Assembly (NCBI RefSeq): GCF_014189455.1
Contig: NZ_CP050296.1
Location: forward strand, 6,444,001-6,508,000
Origin: Mesorhizobium huakuii
GTDB taxonomy: Bacteria > Pseudomonadota > Alphaproteobacteria > Rhizobiales > Rhizobiaceae
Length of the DNA: 64,000 nucleotides
Reading direction: 5' to 3'
Shown: positions 17,830 to 27,740 of the stretch, piece after piece
Position numbering within the stretch: the stretch's first letter is position 1
Layout of the letters: each line of letters begins with the position of its first letter
Translations under genes and position numbers: made by a program
Notes under the pieces: generated by a model
Told to the model about the DNA's origin: nothing
The model's input: the letters and a program-made list of their open reading frames with translations, nothing else
Database searches by the model: none

Positions 17830-17964
17830 CGCCCCAGCTTTCCCTGGTGGTCGGCTCGAAGAGGATTAAAATATCTTGGACGCGATGTTGCATCCGATCC
17901 AACCTTTTTACAGAACACGCGCGACAGCCCGCAGGTCAATTCCTTTTTCTTCCTTCCCTGACAA

Positions 17965-18200
17965 CTAACATGCCGTTGCCACCGGCGCGCCGAGCCATTT
18001 ATGCAAGCTCGTCACGAAGATGTCGCAGTCGAGCTTTCGGAAGCTGAGCGGCATCTGGGCGAAGGTCTGCGCTCCGTCGACCACGGTGATGATGTCATGT
18101 TCGCGTGCCAGGGCGCACAGATCCTCGACCGGCAGAAGCCGGCCGTTCCAATGGTACATATTGCCGACATCGCGCCCAATCTTCCACATCGTCATCAGCT
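17965..18200 (-). pseudogene. Fragment of a class V aminotransferase (cysteine-desulfurase-like)
   Basis: The minus-strand frame holds NGRLLPVEDLCALAREHDII, VDGAQTFAQMPLSFRKLDCD and FVTSLHKWLGAP. This is the central part of a PLP-dependent class V aminotransferase, including the lysine (in SLHKW) that would carry the cofactor. Both ends are missing. Relic of an isopenicillin-N-epimerase-like or desulfurase-like enzyme. Confidence 0.7.
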
Positions 18201-18348
18201 CGTCCTGCGCGAATAGCCGGAGAACTAGGCGAATAAATGCCACGGTGAATGCGGCCAACCACTCATACCCGCGGATACTGCTGCCCGCGCGCGTGAGGGA
18301 ACCCTCAACGTGTATGCACCGTTAAGACGATTGCCAGGGAGAATCGCC

Positions 18349-18756
18349 ATGAATAGCGCGGACCCGACCCACCGAATTCAGCCTGAAGTGCGCGCCGCAA
18401 TTAGCGCCTTCCTCAACGAGGTCCAAAGAGACCCGAAATCATTTGCTCTCTCGGAAGCCCTAGCAGCAATAAGACAGATCTTTCCTGAACTGGAAATCTC
18501 CGACGCCGATCTTGCCGACGCCATCGCGAGCGAAGCTCTATCGGCTGGCGTCGGCATCGAGTTCGACGTGCTTAAGACGCGTAAGGCGCTCGAACGGAGG
18601 GCGATCGAGCGATGGGAGAATGAAGGCGGCGCTAGCGGAAGGAAGAAGAACACAGATCGGGCTCAAAGCGACGCGGCGCATCGAGCTAAAACCACTGACA
18701 CCAATGGCACGAGGCGACGGGCAAACGAATCTAAGGAGCGGCATCGGTTGATCTAG
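18349..18756 (+). CDS. Hypothetical helical protein (135 aa)
   Basis: The ATG at 18349 follows a good ribosome site (CAGGGAGA); the frame opens at 18310. The first 90 residues look folded and helical (EVRAAISAFLNEVQRDPKSF, ALAAIRQIFPELEISDADLA), and the last 40 are charged and probably disordered. No family recognised. The codon pattern and start support a real gene. Confidence 0.55.
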   Translation: MNSADPTHRIQPEVRAAISAFLNEVQRDPKSFALSEALAAIRQIFPELEISDADLADAIASEALSAGVGIEFDVLKTRKALERRAIERWENEGGASGRKKNTDRAQSDAAHRAKTTDTNGTRRRANESKERHRLI

Positions 18757-18872
18757 CCAAGTCACTTCCTTAAGCCGCCTCTTTCTTCCGCCGGCGTTCG
18801 TTGCGCTTGGTAGCCAAGGGCGGTCGCCGATCAAGAACTCCATCAACGCAATAGCGCCCCGTGTCTGACTCG

Positions 18873-18960
18873 AACTACCTCACTCTTTAAGACGTCATCG
18901 CTCACTATCGCGGACAGTTGAGCGAAGAGACGCTTCGCAACTGGCGTTGCATGTGGATCT
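18873..18960 (+). pseudogene. Excisionase-like HTH remnant with in-frame stop
   Basis: Reads NYLTL, a TAA stop, then DVIAHYRGQLSEETLRNWR, a pattern typical of AlpA/Xis-type winged HTH proteins (YLTxxE/DVxxxYRGxxSxxTLRNWR). The stop falls between the first strand and helix, and nothing recognisable follows. Fits the other integrase debris nearby. Confidence 0.5.
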
Positions 18961-19006
18961 TCAGCTCAGCGTCGTAGCACTGGGCGAGCGCGTCTTCGTA
19001 CTGGGC

Positions 19007-19351
19007 TCATATGCTCAATAAAAAGGCCGGTCTCGATTTCCGCCAGCCAGCTTTGCGGGCGGCCGCTTCAGAGCAAAACCACCGCTCCCCCTTCCAAAGG
19101 CTTATACGTGTCTGCCAGTAGTATTGCCGGGGAACATGGTAGATGCGCTCGCCTGTGTTGTAGCTGATATTGCCCTTGACGTTGCAGCCTACGAGAGGTG
19201 GGCCGATTTCAAGGGTCAGCAAGCCGGCCAGGAATGCGCCGCCCGCAAAGATGGACACCCACCACGACGGGTTGCCAGAACGACGACGGCGTTTGCCGGC
19301 GGTACCCTTGCGCCACTGTCCAGAGCGATTGTCGTAGGGGTGCTTGTCCAC
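19007..19351 (-). CDS. Membrane-anchored protein with a sunset-type C-terminal domain
   Basis: I chose the GTG at 19351, preceded by GGGGGAAGAGG, giving about 114 residues; an upstream ATG at 19462 gives 151. A basic N-terminus (RKGTAGKRRRR) and one hydrophobic helix (WWVSIFAGGAFLAGLL) are followed by the compact motif CNVKGNISYNTGERIYHVP and ERWFCSEAAARKAGWRKSR. Rhizobial nuclease-like/succinoglycan-related small proteins end in this motif; its function is unclear. Confidence 0.65.
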   Translation of the reverse strand: MDKHPYDNRSGQWRKGTAGKRRRRSGNPSWWVSIFAGGAFLAGLLTLEIGPPLVGCNVKGNISYNTGERIYHVPRQYYWQTRISLWKGERWFCSEAAARKAGWRKSRPAFLLSI

Positions 19352-19512
19352 GCCCCTCTTCCCCCAGGGCAGAATGCGACCTCTTGCCGTTTGGAGTCCA
19401 GATGCGGCTAGTTCACCGGCCTTGTGGAGCGCCAATGCTTGAATGTGGCACCGTGCTTTCATCCCCTACCGCCCTGAATTCCTGTATGCTTGGCGCAAAG
19501 GAACGACCAAAA

Positions 19513-19698
19513 ATGGCCTTCACTGTCATCTGGTACGGAAGACAGGGCATCGTCGACAAGGAGACGTTCGACGCCGAGAAGACTGCGAAAGACCATGCAA
19601 TCTCGATGTTCCAGACCCGAAAAGGTGACGATGGAATCGTCGCCGTTGAAGTTCGTAACGACAACGGCGCTGTGGTCTTTAGCCATGCGGAGAGCTAG
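19513..19698 (+). CDS. Small hypothetical protein (61 aa)
   Basis: ATG after an AAAGGA site. The protein MAFTVIWYGRQGIVDKETFD ... ARKGDD-like middle ... VEVRNDNGAVVFSHAES has alternating strands and one helix, plausible for a small alpha/beta fold. No family recognised. An upstream in-frame ATG (19483) is possible. Confidence 0.5.
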   Translation: MAFTVIWYGRQGIVDKETFDAEKTAKDHAISMFQTRKGDDGIVAVEVRNDNGAVVFSHAES

Positions 19699-20393
19699 CG
19701 ATGGCCATCCGGTCTCGCGCAGTCGCTACCCAACCGTAGGGGCGGCTTCACCGGCCCCGTAGAGCCCTACAAGATCCAAGGGGCGGTCTGGGGACTTCCT
19801 TCACCGTTTGCAGAAGCACCTGATTCAGAGCCACCTGTGCACGGTGGCGATCTGAACTGGACGAAATTCTCGGCTACTCTGTTAGCTTGATTTGCCTGCC
19901 GGCTGAATGTCGACTTTGACCCAAGCGGACATCGGTACTCATGCCACGACCACCCTACGCGGTCGCGACGCACCACCTCCACGATGCGGCATTGGGGCGG
20001 AGAGCCAGCGGTCGGCCTCAATATGTGCTTAGGCTCGGCGATCACGACTCACCGATGTCGACGACGGTCGCTAGGTCGCAGATCATCTGAGAATGGAACA
20101 TCACGGGCCGGCCGTCCTACGGATCAATTCCGAAGGAATGCGTCATGACGGGCTCGAAGGCGCCGAGCGCATCCTGCTCCGCGTTGAGCTTGTCCCAGTC
20201 ATCGTAGCGGTGCTCCCCGCTTGCCTTGTCCATCTGCTCCCCATCCGCCGGCTATCGCAAAATGACAGCAAGGGCGGCAACGGCCCGGCTACCACAGTCG
20301 AATACGCGCCCGGGAGCGGTCGACCCGAACTAAGCGCAAGACAGGCATATGTTTCGCAGCTAATGTTCCAGCGCTGCAGGGAGACAACGGCCG
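19699..20393. other. Largely non-coding; one possible 38-aa ORF
   Basis: No recognised gene. The only coding-like frame is the minus-strand ORF at 20117-20233, listed separately. The plus-strand open frame at 20093-20488 has no family resemblance and overlaps the VOC fragment, so I do not call it. Confidence 0.45.
20117..20233 (-). CDS. Possible 38-aa protein
   Basis: The ATG at 20233 is preceded by GGGGAGCAG. The peptide MDKASGEHRYDDWDKLNAEQ ... AFEPVMTHSFGIDP is hydrophilic and looks protein-like rather than random. No family known. Low confidence because of size. Confidence 0.3.
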   Translation of the reverse strand: MDKASGEHRYDDWDKLNAEQDALGAFEPVMTHSFGIDP

Positions 20394-20640
20394 ATGAAGA
20401 GCCAAGAAATTCTGGCCAGCACCACCCATCTCGGCCCGGTTCATCTGCGCGTCGTGGACATTCCAGCCGCCTTACCGGTCTGGCGTGACGTGGTCGGCCT
20501 CTCGACCCAGACCAGGGACGGCGGGATCGCCGAACTCGGGGTCGACGGCAAGATCCTTATTGTGCTGCACGCCGGGGCAACAACCGTCCTGCCGTCAAAG
20601 TCCCGCGATCTTTTTCATGTCGCCATCCATGTCACGACTC
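20394..20640 (+). pseudogene. N-terminal half of a VOC (glyoxalase/dioxygenase) protein
   Basis: THLGPVHLRVVDIPAALPVW and RDVVGLSTQ begin a vicinal-oxygen-chelate module; the histidine in GPVHL would be the first metal ligand. The second module is absent. Near 20640 the sequence switches abruptly to a PAS-kinase gene in another frame (DGEELPHDECPMA), so a deletion has joined two genes. Confidence 0.65.
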
Positions 20641-21855
20641 GGCAGACGGTGAGGAACTGCCTCACGATGAATGCCCCATGGCCATTACCCTGAAGGAAAA
20701 CCGTCCCGTCCGCAATGTCGAGGCGATTGCTCAATGCCCGGACGGATCGTTCTTTCGGTTCCTGCCCTTTCCGACACCGCTGCGTGACGCCGAGGGGAAT
20801 CTGACCGGCGGCGTCAATATGCTCCTCGACCTCTCAGACCGCAAAGCCGGTGAGGAGGCGGCGCAGCACTTGTCGGCGATCGTGGAGTCATCCTTCGACG
20901 CGATCGTGAGCAAGGATTTGAATGGCATCATCAAAACGTGGAACAGCGGCGCACAGCGTCTTTTTGGCTACCGGCCGGAGGAAGCTATTGGCCAAAATAT
21001 CACCTTGCTCATTCCTCCCGAGCATCAGGATGAGGAGCCGCGGATCATCGAGCGCATCCGGGCCGGTGATCGGGTCGAGAGCTTCGAAACCATCCGCAGG
21101 CGCAAAAACGGTGAGCTGGTGCCGGTGTCCCTCACGATCTCCCCGGTCCGCAACGCCGCCGGCCGCATTGTCGCGCTTCGAAGATTGCCCGCGACATCAC
21201 GGCCTCCAAGGAGAGCGAGCATCGCATCCGCATGCTGATGCGCGAGGTCAACCATCGCGTTAAAAACCAGTATGCGGTGATCCTGTCGATGATCCGTTAG
21301 ACCAACAAACGCTCGCAGACACCAGATCAGTTTGAAAGACAGGTCAGGGAGCGGATTATGGCGCTCTCCCGCTCCCACGATTTGCTTGTATCAGCCGATC
21401 GGAAGGGCGCGACGCTGAAAGACCTTCTTGAGGTGCAGGCCAAGCCCTTTCCGCGCGGCGAGTTGATCGCCATGGCGGGACCCGACCTGATCCTCAGTCC
21501 CAATGCCGTGCAATACCTCGGCATTGCCTTCCATGAGCTATGCACCAACTCGGCCAAGTACGGCGTCCTCGCCGGTCACCGGGGATTGTTGCAAGTCACA
21601 TGGGACATCGAGACCGTCGGGGACCTGCGGCTCTTCAAGCTGGAATGGCTGGAACGCGACGGGCCAAGCATCAAGTCCATCGGCAAAGCCGGATTCGGCA
21701 GCGTCGTTCTCAAGCGGGTGGCCCCCCAGGCTCTTAGCGGCGTTGGCGAGATGAAGCACGCGGAGGGAGAAATCGTCTGGCGTCTGAACGCGCCGCTGTC
21801 GTTCGTGAAGGCTGGAGCGCGCGAGGACCAAACTGTACGCGCAACCATCCCTTGA
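20641..21855 (+). pseudogene. PAS-PAS HWE histidine kinase, truncated and disrupted
   Basis: The first PAS domain is only a C-terminal part (DECPMAITLKENRPVRN to DLSDRKAGEE). A complete PAS follows (IVESSFDAIVSKDLNG to the end near 21175). The HWE kinase follows (MREVNHRVKNQYAVILSMIR, FHELCTNSAKYGVLAG, LEWLERDG). Lesions: missing N-terminus; a one-base loss near 21178, where GTCGGCGCT would restore GRIVGASKIARDITA; and an in-frame TAG at 21298 in SMIRxTNKR, where a glutamine codon is expected. The stop lies just after the phospho-accepting histidine, so no kinase is made. Confidence 0.82.
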
Positions 21856-21950
21856 ACGGTGCGCTTGCCAAAATGCCAACAACCGGAACATTGGAGGTCC
21901 TCGCGCATTGCCAATGGGCAAAGTCGCCGCTCATTGCCAACGGTCTCAAA

Positions 21951-22958
21951 ATGCGACCCGTGATCAGAGATGGATGGGACTTGGTGCGAGAAAGCGTCGT
22001 TGGCTTTGTCAACGACAATGCACTTAGCCATGGCGCGGCAATGGCTTTCTACGGAACCACATCGTTGGCGCCAATTCTCCTCATCGTGGTCGCAATCGCA
22101 GGGCTCGCTTTCAGTCATGAAGCAGCCCAATTGGCTTTGTCTGCCCAGATCTCGGGCTTGATGGGTCCAGAAAGCGCAAGTCTCCTTCAGACCGCGCTCG
22201 AGAGCGCATCCGGCAAATTATCGGGGACCTGGGCAGCGGTCATCGGCATTGTCACCTTGTTCGCCACCGCCTCCGGGGTATTTGGCGAAATGCAGCAGTC
22301 GTTGAACACAATATGGAAGGTCGAACCCAAGGGCAGTTCGTTGTCGCGGCTGGTGCGCGCACGTGCAGCAAGTCTGGGTTTGGTCGCTGCACTCGGTTTC
22401 ATGTTGCTCGTATCTCTCGTTGCCAGCGCAGCGATCTCGGCGCTGGGCAACATCATCAACGCTCACATGCCGTTCGGCACAATCGTCCTCGGCTTGATCA
22501 ACGCGGTTGTTTCGTTTGCCCTGATCTCAGGGATGTTCGCTGCCATTTACAAAGTTTTGCCCGATCGAACCCTCGAATGGCGCGATGTGGGGATTGGTGC
22601 TGTAGTGACCGCTGCCCTGTTCACGCTCGGAAAATCGCTTATCGGCTGGTATATCGGCTCCAGCGCGATCGCGTCCTCATATGGGGCCGCCGGCGGCCTG
22701 CTCGTTATACTACTATGGGTTTACTACTCATCGGAAATTTTCCTTCTCGGCGCGGAATTCACTCGCGCCTATTCCGTTCGACACGGCAGCAGGTCTGATC
22801 TGGACGCGCTGGTTCACAGTGCTTTGCCTGCAAAACACGTCGTCCCATTTCGCGCAGAGCAAAAGTCCAACTCTGCTGGCGTTGTCGCGCTGATAGCGAT
22901 GGCGTGCGTGAGTGCAATGATGACCATCTTTACGCTGGGTCCTCGGCGTCGCCCGTAA
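21951..22958 (+). CDS. YihY/BrkB-family inner membrane protein
   Basis: About 335 residues from the ATG at 21951; the frame begins at 21852, overlapping the kinase remnant. Six hydrophobic helices are visible, with family motifs FVNDNALSHGAAMAFYGTTS at the start, LFATASGVFGEMQQSLNTIW in the middle and SSYGAAGGLLVILLWVYYSS near the end. YihY proteins were once annotated as RNase BN, wrongly; they are membrane proteins of uncertain function with possible transport or envelope roles. The gene appears intact. Confidence 0.9.
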   Translation: MRPVIRDGWDLVRESVVGFVNDNALSHGAAMAFYGTTSLAPILLIVVAIAGLAFSHEAAQLALSAQISGLMGPESASLLQTALESASGKLSGTWAAVIGIVTLFATASGVFGEMQQSLNTIWKVEPKGSSLSRLVRARAASLGLVAALGFMLLVSLVASAAISALGNIINAHMPFGTIVLGLINAVVSFALISGMFAAIYKVLPDRTLEWRDVGIGAVVTAALFTLGKSLIGWYIGSSAIASSYGAAGGLLVILLWVYYSSEIFLLGAEFTRAYSVRHGSRSDLDALVHSALPAKHVVPFRAEQKSNSAGVVALIAMACVSAMMTIFTLGPRRRP

Positions 22959-22980
22959 GTTCAAAGCCGGAGAAGTCTCA

Positions 22981-23337
22981 TGACAGTCAACTATACCGAG
23001 GAGCACATGATCGATCGGAATGCGGTCCGGCACTCGATTTCGACGGACGCTGTTCTACAGGCTCAACTCCCTGGCTGTTGAGATGAACATAAGGCGTTCG
23101 GATCTGGACCGGATCGTGCTGCGCGAGTGGCGGGAGACCAACAACCCCCATTTGCAGATGCGAAAGATCGGCGAGGCAGGGAAGTGGTACACATCTGTGC
23201 TGCCGCGGTCAGATCAGTCATTTGGCAGTGACATGCGAGGCCAATACCAGGTCTTGAACCGCCTTTCGTTACACAAAACGTTGCACACGGGCCGAAGATT
23301 CTCTAAATATGTGTTTGTTAACAAAGGGATGTGGTAA
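22981..23337 (+). other. Unrecognised small ORFs after yihY
   Basis: An ATG at 22981 with a good GGAGAAG site opens a 33-codon frame (MTVNYTEEHMIDRNAVRHSI ...) closing at 23082. A second frame (MNIRRSDLDRIVLREWRETN ...) starts at 23083 and runs to 23337. They may be two parts of one broken gene or unrelated. No family recognised. Confidence 0.3.
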
Positions 23338-23459
23338 GGTAATTCGGTCTCCAAATCACGGACTTCTCGGCTCTCCCACGGCGACGTGTACATTTAGAGC
23401 GGCAACGCAAACCCCTGTCGCGCGTTGTTCGGCAACCACATAGTACAGCGGGGGGCTTC
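23338..23459. other. Upstream region of the antiporter gene
   Basis: Non-coding region of about 120 bases that should carry the kef-like gene's promoter. It ends in GGGGGGC just before the ATG at 23460; no clear operator seen. Confidence 0.4.
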
Positions 23460-25790
23460 ATGAATTCTCAGGCGTCGACGCGGCCAATCGTGAAGGCGTT
23501 GTTGTTTTGTGCGCTCGGCCTGGTCGTGCCGACCGCTAGCTGGGCGGCGGAAGCGGCCGCCGCCGGCGCCAAGACGTCTGGTATGGGTGGTTCAGCCGAA
23601 GGCACGTTCGTCGCCGAAATCGTTCTCCTGCTCCTGGTCGGGCGTGGCCTGGGCGAGCTGCTGCAGCGCTATGGCCAGCCGGCGATCATGGGCCAGCTGA
23701 TCGGCGGCATCCTGCTCGGTCCTTCGCTGTTCGGCTGGCTGTGGCCGTCGGCGCAGCATCTGATCTTTCCAAGCGACCCTGCACAGAAGGGAATGATCGA
23801 CGCCGTCTCGCAGCTCGGCATCCTGATGCTGCTTCTGCTGACCGGCATGGAAACGGATCTGCGGCTGGTGCGCCGGGTTGGCGCGGCCTGTTTCTCCATC
23901 TCGGTCACCGGTGTCGTCGTGCCCTTCATCTGCGGCTTCGCCCTAGCACAATTCCTGCCGGACAGTTTGCTGCCCGACCCGACACAACGCATCGTCGCTG
24001 GCCTGTTCCTAGGCACCGCACTGTCGATCTCGTCGGTCAAGATCGTCGCCATGGTGGTACGCGAGATGAACTTCATGCGCCGCAACCTCGGCCAGGTGAT
24101 CATTTCCTCGGCGATCATCGAGGACACGATCGGCTGGCTGATCATCGCCGTAACCTTCGGCATCGCCACCAACGGGAGCCTGCAGCTTGTGCCACTGGTG
24201 ACCACCGTTGCCGAGGTTGCGGTGTTCATGGTGTTCTCCTTCACCATCGGCCGGCGCCTGGTGTTCACCTTGATCCGCTGGACCAACGATGCCTTCCGCA
24301 GCGAATATGCGGTGATCACCGTGATCCTCATCATCATGGGGGTGATGGCGCTGATCACGAATCTGATCGGTGTCCACACGGTGCTCGGCGCTTTTGTCGC
24401 CGGCATCCTGGTCGGCGAATCGCCAATTTTGTCCAGCCACATCGAGGGTCAGCTTCGCGGCGTTATTACCGCGCTGTTCATGCCGATCTTCTTCGGCATG
24501 GCCGGGCTTTCGGCCGACCTCACCGTGCTCGCCGATCCAACGCTTGCGATGCTGACGGTTGCACTCGTCGTCATCGCCAGCGTCGGCAAGTTCAGCGGTG
24601 CGTTCATCGGCGGCAAGTTCGCCGGCATGTCCTTCAAGGAAGCAACCGCCGTCGGCAGCGCGATGAATGCGCGTGGCTCAACAGAAGTCATTGTCGCCAG
24701 CATCGGCCTGTCGATGAACATCCTGTCGCACAACCTTTTCACCATGATCGTCACCATGGCAGTCATCACCACCTTGGCCATGCCACCGATGCTACGCTGG
24801 GCGCTTGGCCGGCTGCCGCTCGGCCAAGACGAGAAGCAGCGCGTTGATCGCGAGGCGCTGGACGAACATGGCTTTGTCTCCAAGCTGGAGCGGCTCCTCG
24901 TGGTGGTCGATGACAGCAGAATCGGCAAGTTCACCGCCTATCTCGCCGGGCTGGTCGGCGGCAGCAGTGGCATGCTGACCACTCTGCTGCACCTGAAAGA
25001 CGGCCGGATCGACAGGCCGACCGACACAAAGGGACCGGAGGGGGCTCTGAGGGAAATCAAAAAGGGTGCGGAAAAAAGCGCCCAGGCCGTAAAACGGACC
25101 GAAGACACGCTGGTCGACAAGGTGCACCTGACCGCGCGCACGGAATCCCAGGCGACCGGCGAGACCATCGCCGAAGAGGCCCTCAAGGGCTACGGCATGC
25201 TGCTGGTCGGCCTCGACAATGTGCTGACGGAAAAGGGCTCGTTCACGCCAGCACTCAACGACATCACTGGCGGGTTTGAGGGTCCGCTTTGCCTGATCCT
25301 GAATGGCGGCGAGACCGCCGACAAGATGCCGACTTTCAAAGCCGGCACCAGCATTCTGGTGCCTGTCAACGGCACGGAAGTGGCGCGTCGCGCTGCCGAC
25401 TTCGCATTGGCGCTAGCCCGTCCAAACCGGGCGCGGGTCAAGGTCCTCTACGTCTCGCAAGGCGCAACCAGAGGCCGCAAGCCGACATCCGTTTCGCATC
25501 GGCGCGAAGAGGCCGTGCTCAAGGATATCGCCGATCTCGCCGCTCGTTACGGCGTGCCTGTCGACACCGCGATCCGCACCCGCGCAACGCCCGACAAGGC
25601 GATCATCAGGGAGGTGGCTAGCGGTGCGGCGATGGTGGTGATGGGCGTCACCCAGCGCCCGGGCGAAGAGCTGTTCTTCGGCGACACCGCCAGCGCCGTT
25701 CTTGCGGCCTGTAACTGTCCAATTGTGCTTCTGGCCAGTGAGCGCATCAAGCGCACTATCATCACTGGTGCGGAGCCGGTAGCCGCCTGA
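23460..25790 (+). CDS. Kef-type cation/proton antiporter with C-terminal UspA-like domain
   Basis: 776 residues. A signal-like N-terminal helix (about 10-30) is followed by a CPA2 Na+/H+ exchanger domain (about 50-440) with about a dozen helices and motifs GQPAIMGQLIGGILLGPSLF, LGTALSISSVKIVAMV and GSAMNARGSTEVIVASIGLS. The C-terminal 290 residues carry a universal-stress-like fold ending MVVMGVTQRPGEELFFGDTA, similar to UspA's nucleotide-binding G-x2-G-x9-G. Expected role: K+ or Na+ efflux in exchange for protons, gated by the cytosolic domain. No lesion; monocistronic by spacing. Confidence 0.92.
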   Translation: MNSQASTRPIVKALLFCALGLVVPTASWAAEAAAAGAKTSGMGGSAEGTFVAEIVLLLLVGRGLGELLQRYGQPAIMGQLIGGILLGPSLFGWLWPSAQHLIFPSDPAQKGMIDAVSQLGILMLLLLTGMETDLRLVRRVGAACFSISVTGVVVPFICGFALAQFLPDSLLPDPTQRIVAGLFLGTALSISSVKIVAMVVREMNFMRRNLGQVIISSAIIEDTIGWLIIAVTFGIATNGSLQLVPLVTTVAEVAVFMVFSFTIGRRLVFTLIRWTNDAFRSEYAVITVILIIMGVMALITNLIGVHTVLGAFVAGILVGESPILSSHIEGQLRGVITALFMPIFFGMAGLSADLTVLADPTLAMLTVALVVIASVGKFSGAFIGGKFAGMSFKEATAVGSAMNARGSTEVIVASIGLSMNILSHNLFTMIVTMAVITTLAMPPMLRWALGRLPLGQDEKQRVDREALDEHGFVSKLERLLVVVDDSRIGKFTAYLAGLVGGSSGMLTTLLHLKDGRIDRPTDTKGPEGALREIKKGAEKSAQAVKRTEDTLVDKVHLTARTESQATGETIAEEALKGYGMLLVGLDNVLTEKGSFTPALNDITGGFEGPLCLILNGGETADKMPTFKAGTSILVPVNGTEVARRAADFALALARPNRARVKVLYVSQGATRGRKPTSVSHRREEAVLKDIADLAARYGVPVDTAIRTRATPDKAIIREVASGAAMVVMGVTQRPGEELFFGDTASAVLAACNCPIVLLASERIKRTIITGAEPVAA

Positions 25791-25924
25791 CATTGAAGCA
25801 AATTCACAAACAATGTGGACAAACTGCCATCTACCGTGATGATCATATCCCATTTCGTAATCGAAGGGAGAACCGCAGCTTGGTTTTTGGCCTTGGCGCC
25901 TTCAAAGAACACGGACCGGAATCA

Positions 25925-26505
25925 CGTCAAAGCGCACTGGTCTCGTGTGCGTCGAGACGCCGTCAAACCCAATGATCCGCGTTGTGGGGCGGATGCGGTC
26001 ATGCATTCGGCGACAAAGTATATTGGCGGCCACTCGCGCAGCACCCTTCGACTGTTGGTTGGCACTCCGAGGGCTGCAGACACGCTGCCCTTGTGTTTCT
26101 GGACCAGTGGCGGCCGACCGAGCGGCGACGAATACGGGACCTTGCCGATCCGCATGCCCGCTCATTGGGAAGGCGCCCAGAAGGTTGCGCAGGCCCTGGC
26201 GTCTCATCCACGCGTCGAGAAAGTGCTCTTCCCAGGCCTGCAAGATGATCCGGGACACGAATCTGGCTACGCGGCAAATGAGCGGTTAGGGAGCGATGCT
26301 TTCCTTCATCGTCGAAGGTGGAACCGATGCCGCGATGGCCGTGGCCAGCCGCCTCGAGCTTGTCGTCCGGGCGACAAGCCTGGGCCGAACGCATTCCCTG
26401 ATCGAGCATCGCCGGTCCGTCGAGGGTCCCAGGTCTAGAGCTCCAGGCGGCTTACCGAGAATGTCTGTGGGCCTCGCGCACCCTCAGGATGGAGGCCCTC
26501 AATAC
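25925..26505 (+). pseudogene. Decayed trans-sulfuration enzyme (cystathionine lyase/synthase-like)
   Basis: Pieces of a Cys/Met-metabolism PLP enzyme appear in successive frames: VETPSNPMIRVV, then GADAVMHSATKYIGGHS (with the PLP lysine), HWEGAQKVAQALASHPRVEK with VLFPGLQDDPGH, then MLSFIVEGGTDAAMAVASRL, LVVRATSLGRTHSLIEHRRS and RMSVGLAHPQD. At least three frameshifts and an internal deletion (after GGHS) are needed to connect them, and the N-terminal third is missing. Clearly non-functional. Confidence 0.85.
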
Positions 26506-26733
26506 GACGTCTGGAGGTGTAGTACCCGAAATGAATCAGGGTGAGAGGCCAGCGAAAGATCCAAGATGCTCGACCACCTGTACCCCCTGCTAATTGCTTA
26601 TCCGAGCGGCGCGGCCGGCCGCCCGTCGTACACCGGAATAGCGCACGGCATTCCTGCCGAACCTCCCATATGAGTAGCGAGCTCCCGCGTGCTGAGATGC
26701 CCGCCGCCGTTCAGGATGGAATATCGACAGGCT

Positions 26734-27037
26734 CTAATCTAAACCGCGCCCAGAAACGGACAGCTTTTGATCGACGCCGCCCAATGGCGAAACATCGGAT
26801 TTGGCCAGCACCCCAGCTGTCCTGGCAAAGCCGGCAAATGCCTGTCGCCCCTGTTCGGTTGTCATCTGCCCGGCGATTGCGGCATTGCAGCTCCTCAATG
26901 CGCAGCAGTATACCGGTCCCCGACGGGCCTTCGGCCATTGATTCAAGAATACGAGCGCCTCCCCGCACCGAATTGATGTCGTGTCTCACGTCATTGGTCT
27001 TAACCTGCACGGGGGCAAGGAAAGCCAGACTGGTCAT
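26734..27037 (-). pseudogene. DUF982-type small protein, frameshifted
   Basis: The first frame gives MTSLAFLAPVQVKTNDVRHD INSVRGGARILESM; the second gives QWPKARRGPVYCCALRSCNA and MTTEQGRQAFAGFARTAGVL. Together they match the DUF982 layout (strand pair, xWP, helix with C, then GxMTxExxRxAF). A one- or two-base shift near 26940 separates them. Other family members lie at 32924-33400, 36804-37043 and 37133-37371. Confidence 0.6.
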
Positions 27038-27175
27038 TTGTTATCTCCCAGTGATTGCAATGTTGATTCAGCATCCCATGACGACTCTTTAGTTCGAGGC
27101 TGTTGGACGTCACTTAACCGTCCTCGCCATCTGCGAGGGCCAGGCTTGACGAGCCCCGGCCCTCTTTCGCGACCG

Positions 27176-27658
27176 TCATTTGCTGCCGTTGATTGCAATG
27201 CGCTTGGCGTTTGCCTGCGCCTTTTTGGTGTTCGGCAGTGTCACGGTGAGCACACCGTTCTTGAACGTGGCCGCCACCTAGTCGTCTTCAACTTCACGGC
27301 CGAGACTGAAGCGCCGCTCGAAACGTCCAAGTAGCGTTCGCTGAACTGGCGGTCCTTGTCCTCGGTCTCTGCTTTCTTCTCGCCGCGAAGAAGACACCAT
27401 CATCCAGCATGAACCTCGATGTCATTTTCATCGAGGCCTGGGATTTCGGCCGTCACCCGGATTTCATTATCGGTTTCCGAGAATTCCACGCTTGGCCAAG
27501 TACCGTTGAACGGAGCCATGCGGCCCAATACCGAAGACGTGTCAAAACCGCGGAACGCATCGTCGAATAGCCGGTTGACGTTACGATGCAGCGACAGGAA
27601 CGGATCCATGTCTTCTCCGCGGTAGCCACGGCTCCAGGGAATCAAGTCACGTACGCAT
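27176..27658 (-). pseudogene. hsp20: Small heat-shock protein Hsp20, decayed copy 1
   Basis: An AGGAGAAGG ribosome site precedes ATG 27658, but the frame stops after three codons. Another frame continues DLIPWSRGYRGEDMDPFL, then WPSVEFSETDNEIRVTAEIP and GLDENDIEVHAG before a stop near 27400. Later frames give ERRFSLGREVEDD, a stop, and ATFKNGVLTVTLPNTKKA. These are the alpha-crystallin strands in order. At least three lesions make it inactive. Hsp20 proteins hold unfolded proteins for refolding. Confidence 0.85.
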
Positions 27659-27740
27659 TTGTCCTTCTCCTTTCGTTAATTCTTTCGTGTTGGGTCACGG
27701 TTGGCCCACCCACGACACAACGGGGTGGGGCCGCAGAAGG

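Noticed and set aside
23669..24442. Minus-strand frame opposite the antiporter
   Set aside because: Rich in Met, Thr and Ile from reversed membrane-helix codons, no recognisable domain. Antisense shadow.
26566..26670. Short plus-strand frame MLDHLYPLLIAYPSG ... resembling an extradiol dioxygenase end
   Set aside because: Only about ten residues fit and the rest does not; too weak to call.
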